8,682 bases of DNA. Origin: an uncultured Collinsella sp. GTDB taxonomy: Bacteria; Actinomycetota; Coriobacteriia; Coriobacteriales; Coriobacteriaceae. Shown piece by piece: positions 5,759-8,682 of the stretch. The number at the start of each line of letters is the position of its first letter. The stretch's first letter is position 1. The translations under genes and the position numbers were made by a program. Below the pieces are notes generated by a model. The model ran no database searches. It worked only from the letters and a program-made list of their open reading frames with translations, and was not told where the DNA came from. The stretch lies in NCBI GenBank assembly GCA_902493835.1, contig CABURG010000068.1, positions 1 to 8,682 on the forward strand, given 5' to 3'.

Positions 5759-7372
5759 ATGGCCATCATCAACAAGGGTATGTCCAGGCGTTCGTTCCTC
5801 GGCCTCACCGGCAGCGTCGCTGCTGTCGCCGGCCTTGGTCTCACTGGCTGCGGTGGCAGCTCTAGCGACGAGGGTTCCGCTTCCGGTTCCACCGATTCCG
5901 CCAACCGTGGCGGCGGCGTGATCACCGCTGGTTCCGCTTACGCTCCGTCCAGCTTCGATCCCGCCAGCACCGGCTCCGCTGTGGGCCTGGGTGCTAACTG
6001 GCACGTCGTCGAGGGCCTCTACGGCATCGATTACCACGACTACAGCACCTTCAACGAGCTCGCCACCGACGATCCTAAGTCTGTGGACGACACCACTTTC
6101 GAGGTCACCATCCGCAAGGGCGCCAAGTTCTCCGATGGCACCGAGGTCACCGCTGACGATGTCGTTGCCTCCTACACCGCTTGCGCCGCTTCCGCTACCT
6201 ACGCTCCGTTCTTCCAGCCCTTCGAGTCCATCGAGGCCAAGGACGCCAGCACCGTGACGGTCAAGACCAAGGTCCCCAACTTCTCCCTGCTCAAGGATCG
6301 TCTGGCCATCGTCCGCGTTACCCCGGCCACCCAGACCGAGGAGGATCGCGCCAAGCAGCCGATCGGCTCCGGCCCCTGGATGTACGACTCTATCTCCGAT
6401 ACCGAGATCACCTTGGTTCCCAACCCCGAGTACAACGGTGAGTATGCTGCCGAGGATAAGAAGATTCAGTACAGCATCCTGACCGACCCCACCGCTCGCG
6501 TTACCGCTCAGCAGGAGGGCTCCACGCTCGTTATGGAGCTCGTTACCGCTGACGCCGTCGACCAGCTCGAGAGCGCCGGCTGCAAGATCGATAACGTTCA
6601 GGGTTTCGGCACCCGCTTCATCATGTTCAACGTCGCCAAGGAGCCTTGGAACAACGTCAAGGTCCGTCAGGCTGTCATGTATGCGCTCGACACCGAGAAG
6701 ATGGTCAGCAACACCTTCGCCGGCCTTGCCACCGCTGCCAGCTGCTACCTGCCCAAGAGCTTCACCAACTATCATGAGGCTTCCACGGTGTACAAGACCG
6801 ACGCCAAGAAGGCTAAGAAGCTCATCGAGGAGTCTGGCATCACCCCGGGTGCCATCACCCTGCGCACCACCGATAACGAGCAGATTAAGGGCATGGCCGC
6901 CCAGGTCAAGAACGACCTCGACGCTCTCGGCTTCGATGTGACCATCCAGACCGATACCTCGCCGGCCACCTACGCTGCCATCGACGGCGGCGAGGCCTAT
7001 GATATCCTCCTTGCCCCTGGCGATCCTTCCTGCTTCGGTGCCGACCCCGACCTGCTGCTCAACTGGTGGTACGGCGACAACGTCTGGATGCAGACCCGTT
7101 GCCCGTGGAAGGAGTCCGCTGAGTGGCAGAAGCTCCACGGTCTCATGGACGAGGCTCTTGCCGCCGAGGGCGACGAGCAGCAGAAGAAGTGGAACGAGTG
7201 CTTCGACATCATTGCCGACAACGCCGTTCTGTACCCCGTTGTCCACGTCAAGACCGTCTCCGCTTCCTGGGACGATCCGTCCACTGCGCCCAACGGCGAG
7301 GCCCTCGATGGCTTCAAGGGCATCGGCACGACGAGCATGTCCTTCAGGGGCGTCGCGACCGTCAAGGCGTAA
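5759..7372 (+). CDS. ABC importer substrate-binding lipoprotein, peptide/nickel family (SBP_bac_5)
   Basis: This is the extracytoplasmic receptor of a DppA/OppA-type importer, anchored to the outer face of the membrane. The 537-residue length is usual for the family. The N-terminus has a twin-arginine motif SRRSFLG (9-15), a hydrophobic core, and a lipobox LTGC with Cys31 as the lipidation site. A Gly/Ser-rich linker follows to about residue 52. Family marks include the FDPAST and VVEGLYG segments, FSDGTEVTADDV (124-135), GSGPW (203-207), and FNVAKEPWNNVKVRQAV (290-306). Codon use is strongly biased: all lysines are AAG, and TTA, CTA and TCA appear unused through most of the gene, suggesting high expression. 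It leads the operon, behind a long leader. The permease gene follows after 157 bp of hairpins. The substrate is probably a peptide by family and partner type, but nickel, heme or other ligands cannot be excluded from sequence. Confidence 0.93.
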   Translation: MAIINKGMSRRSFLGLTGSVAAVAGLGLTGCGGSSSDEGSASGSTDSANRGGGVITAGSAYAPSSFDPASTGSAVGLGANWHVVEGLYGIDYHDYSTFNELATDDPKSVDDTTFEVTIRKGAKFSDGTEVTADDVVASYTACAASATYAPFFQPFESIEAKDASTVTVKTKVPNFSLLKDRLAIVRVTPATQTEEDRAKQPIGSGPWMYDSISDTEITLVPNPEYNGEYAAEDKKIQYSILTDPTARVTAQQEGSTLVMELVTADAVDQLESAGCKIDNVQGFGTRFIMFNVAKEPWNNVKVRQAVMYALDTEKMVSNTFAGLATAASCYLPKSFTNYHEASTVYKTDAKKAKKLIEESGITPGAITLRTTDNEQIKGMAAQVKNDLDALGFDVTIQTDTSPATYAAIDGGEAYDILLAPGDPSCFGADPDLLLNWWYGDNVWMQTRCPWKESAEWQKLHGLMDEALAAEGDEQQKKWNECFDIIADNAVLYPVVHVKTVSASWDDPSTAPNGEALDGFKGIGTTSMSFRGVATVKA

Positions 7373-7415
7373 GACTCGCTTGAGTCTGTATGCAGGATGT
7401 CGGTCGTTGGGACCG
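7372..7415 (+). repeat. Two small stem-loops right after the binding protein stop
   Basis: AGACTC (7372-7377) pairs with GAGTCT (7382-7387) around a GCTT loop, beginning on the last base of the stop codon. CGGTC (7401-7405) pairs with GACCG (7411-7415) around a 5-nt loop. They are the first two of five consecutive hairpins in this gap. They may slow 3'-to-5' decay of the upstream message. Both stems are short, so each could be chance on its own. Confidence 0.4.
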
Positions 7416-7434
7416 TATCCTCATAGTTGAAACA

Positions 7435-7468
7435 AAGACCCGGGCGGCAACGATGTCGCTCGGGTCTT
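7435..7468 (+). terminator. Strong 15-bp hairpin between binding protein and permease genes
   Basis: AAGACCCG (7435-7442) pairs with CGGGTCTT (7461-7468). The stem continues inward through GGCGGCA (7443-7449) against TGTCGCT (7454-7460) with two G-U pairs, giving 15 continuous pairs and an ACGA loop. It is preceded by an A-rich run and followed by GTAATGAG, not a T-tract. It looks like an attenuating or mRNA-protecting structure inside the operon rather than a full terminator, which would let the cell make more binding protein than permease. The pairing is clear; the function is inferred. Confidence 0.6.
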
Positions 7469-7471
7469 GTA

Positions 7472-7510
7472 ATGAGTATCCGTACTCATATACCAGTTGG
7501 TCCTACCGAC
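7472..7510 (+). repeat. Two further stem-loops before the permease ribosome binding site
   Basis: ATGAGTA (7472-7478) pairs perfectly with TACTCAT (7483-7489) around TCCG. GTTGGT (7496-7501) pairs with ACCGAC (7505-7510) with one G-U and a 3-nt loop. They follow the 15-bp hairpin directly and end 8 nt before the AGGGGAG ribosome binding site (7518-7524) of the permease gene, leaving that site unpaired. They may insulate or set translation of the permease. Confidence 0.4.
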
Positions 7511-7529
7511 AAAAGAAAGGGGAGAGAAC

Positions 7530-8486
7530 GTGAACAACTTGCTACGTTTGATTGGAAGGCGTCTTGTGGCGCTGCCGATCATGGCATTGGGCGTTACCGT
7601 CCTGGTGTTCTTCCTTATGTCGTTCTCCAAGACCGACCCCGCCTACACGGCGTTGGGTGACGGTGCCTCGCCCGAGGCGGTTGCCGAGTACCATGAGAAG
7701 TATGGTCTGGACGACCCCTGGCCCGTGCGCTACGTGCGCTATATGGGCGATTTGATCCATGGCGACATGGGCACCTATGGTGCTGCTCGCAACTCCGTTG
7801 CCAAGCGCATCTCCACGGCCCTGCCCGTCACGATGCAGCTGACCTTCATCGGTCTTGCCATCGGTGCGGTCGTTTCGTTTTTGCTCGGCGTCATCGCGGC
7901 ACTGTATCGCGACAAATGGCCGGACCAAGTGATCCGCGTCTTTTCCATCGCCGGCTTGGCAACCCCGTCGTTCTGGCTTGCCGTTCTGTTGATCCTGCTG
8001 TTCTCTTCCTACCTTAAGGTGCTCCCGGCATCGGGTGCTCTGCCTCACTTCACCACGAATCCGGTTGGCTATCTGGGACGCATGATCATGCCCGCTATCG
8101 CCTTGGCATTTCCGCTGACGGGCCAGATGACTCGTATCGTGCGTACCGCCATGGTCGAGGAGCTCGACAAGGATTATGTCCGTATGGCTCGCGGCGCCGG
8201 CGTTCCCGAGAAGGTCGTCGTCGGCATCAACGTTCTTCGCAATGCGCTGATCACCCCGGTCACCACCCTCGGTCTTAAGATCGGTTACCTCATGGGCGGC
8301 GCCGTCGTCATCGAGGTTATCTTCAACCTCCCCGGCATGGGCACCGCGATTCTGCAGGGCGTTCAGGGCAACGAGGCGAACCTGGTTCAGGGCGTCGTCA
8401 TCGTCGTTGCTCTTGCCTTCATCATCATCAACATCGTGGTTGACATGCTCTACCTGCTCATCAACCCGCGCATCAGGACGGTGTAG
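7530..8486 (+). CDS. ABC importer permease, DppB type
   Basis: This is one of the two inner-membrane channel subunits of a peptide/nickel-type importer. The 318-residue product has the family layout: a first helix (~12-30), an outside loop of about 60 residues containing the typical EKYGLDDPWPVRYVRY and GDMGTY segments, then a five-helix binding-protein-dependent transport domain. The cytoplasmic loop that docks on the ATPase is DKDYVRMARGAGVPEK (from residue 213), followed by the conserved VIEVIFNLPGMG near the C-terminus. Start: GTG at 7530 has AGGGGAG (7518-7524) 5 nt upstream, while the in-frame GTG at 7497 lies in a hairpin and has no such site. The next permease gene starts 3 bp after the stop. 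Substrate is set mainly by the binding protein upstream. The family call is firm; the symbol dppB is withheld because dipeptide specificity is not shown. Confidence 0.95.
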   Translation: MNNLLRLIGRRLVALPIMALGVTVLVFFLMSFSKTDPAYTALGDGASPEAVAEYHEKYGLDDPWPVRYVRYMGDLIHGDMGTYGAARNSVAKRISTALPVTMQLTFIGLAIGAVVSFLLGVIAALYRDKWPDQVIRVFSIAGLATPSFWLAVLLILLFSSYLKVLPASGALPHFTTNPVGYLGRMIMPAIALAFPLTGQMTRIVRTAMVEELDKDYVRMARGAGVPEKVVVGINVLRNALITPVTTLGLKIGYLMGGAVVIEVIFNLPGMGTAILQGVQGNEANLVQGVVIVVALAFIIINIVVDMLYLLINPRIRTV

Positions 8487-8489
8487 ATT

Positions 8490-8682
8490 ATGGTAAAGAT
8501 TCGAGAGAAGCAAACCGAGCAGCTCGAGAAGGCTGCCTCCAAGGGGCTCAAGCTCGGTGGCTGGAAGAAGATGACGCTGTCTTCTAAGATTGCCGCCGTC
8601 GTGCTGGTGCTGGTCGCCCTGACTGCGATTCTGGCGCCCCTTCTTGCCCCCTATAGCCCGGTCGAGATCTTTACGGCTCGCC
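8490..8682 (+). CDS. ABC importer permease, DppC type (N-terminus only, cut by window)
   Basis: ATG at 8490 opens a frame that runs off the right edge: 64 complete codons without a stop. The first ~31 residues are charged and cytoplasmic (MVKIREKQTEQLEK at the start). Then comes a hydrophobic helix (about 34-51) ending in ILAPLLAPYSPVEIFTAR, the typical first-helix exit of the OppC/DppC N-terminal domain. It starts 3 bp after the DppB-type stop; AGGA (8475-8478) is 11 nt upstream and GGTG (8480-8483) is closer, so coupling to the preceding gene is likely. It would pair with the upstream permease as a heterodimer. The rest of the transport domain lies outside the window. Confidence 0.85.
   Translation, partial: MVKIREKQTEQLEKAASKGLKLGGWKKMTLSSKIAAVVLVLVALTAILAPLLAPYSPVEIFTAR

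Noticed and set aside
5584..5865. Open frame from TTG 5584 overlapping the binding protein start
   Set aside because: It has no ribosome binding site, runs into the binding protein gene in another frame, and has arginine-rich random-looking composition.
5741..7246. 501-codon open frame on the - strand opposite the binding protein gene
   Set aside because: It is in exact codon register with the sense gene. It stays open because the sense gene avoids TTA, CTA and TCA codons. The translation is low-complexity Gly/Leu/Val-rich and matches no family.
7542..8513. 323-codon open frame on the - strand opposite the permease gene
   Set aside because: It is codon-aligned with the DppB-type gene. The product is rich in His, Asp and Gln with no recognisable fold, as expected for a reversed membrane protein.
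1..8682. Mobile elements, CRISPR arrays, tRNA or rRNA genes
   Set aside because: I saw no transposase or integrase frame, no regularly spaced repeats, no CCA-type tRNA fold and no rRNA-like stretch on either strand.

Overview
The window reads as a stretch of chromosome from a high-GC Gram-positive bacterium. Gene content and protein style fit the Coriobacteriia, perhaps Collinsella: an actinobacterial-type MurJ, an atypical UvrC cysteine region, and a Tat-motif lipoprotein binding protein. The organism call is inference, because there is no rRNA or other marker here. All recognised genes lie on the + strand and none shows a frameshift or internal stop. There is no sign of a phage, transposon, CRISPR array, tRNA or rRNA.

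Left part (1-5394) is housekeeping. It opens with the C-terminal part of UvrA, the nucleotide excision repair ATPase, cut by the window edge. A 132-bp gap follows with a perfect 10-bp stem-loop and a possible promoter. Then come three tightly packed genes: a YbaK-type Cys-tRNA(Pro) deacylase, the lipid II flippase MurJ, and the excision nuclease UvrC. The gaps between them are 3 bp and 0-6 bp, so they are probably co-transcribed and translationally coupled. Translation quality control, wall synthesis and DNA repair would then share one message.

The 364-bp gap 5395-5758 has no convincing gene. It holds a good candidate promoter (extended -10, TGCTATCCT) set among short dyads. Behind it is a roughly 225-nt leader that folds on paper into a three-way junction plus a separate GC-rich hairpin just before the ribosome binding site. 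I do not recognise it as a known riboswitch class. It is the best candidate here for something undescribed.

Right part (5759-8682) is the start of a peptide/nickel-type ABC importer operon: a Tat-motif lipoprotein binding protein with strongly biased codons, a 157-bp gap crowded with five hairpins, a DppB-type permease, and the N-terminus of a DppC-type permease cut by the right edge. The ATPase genes would be expected further right. The binding protein captures a substrate outside the cell (likely a peptide, not provable here) and passes it to the permease pair. The hairpins between the binding protein and permease genes probably help the cell make more binding protein than permease.
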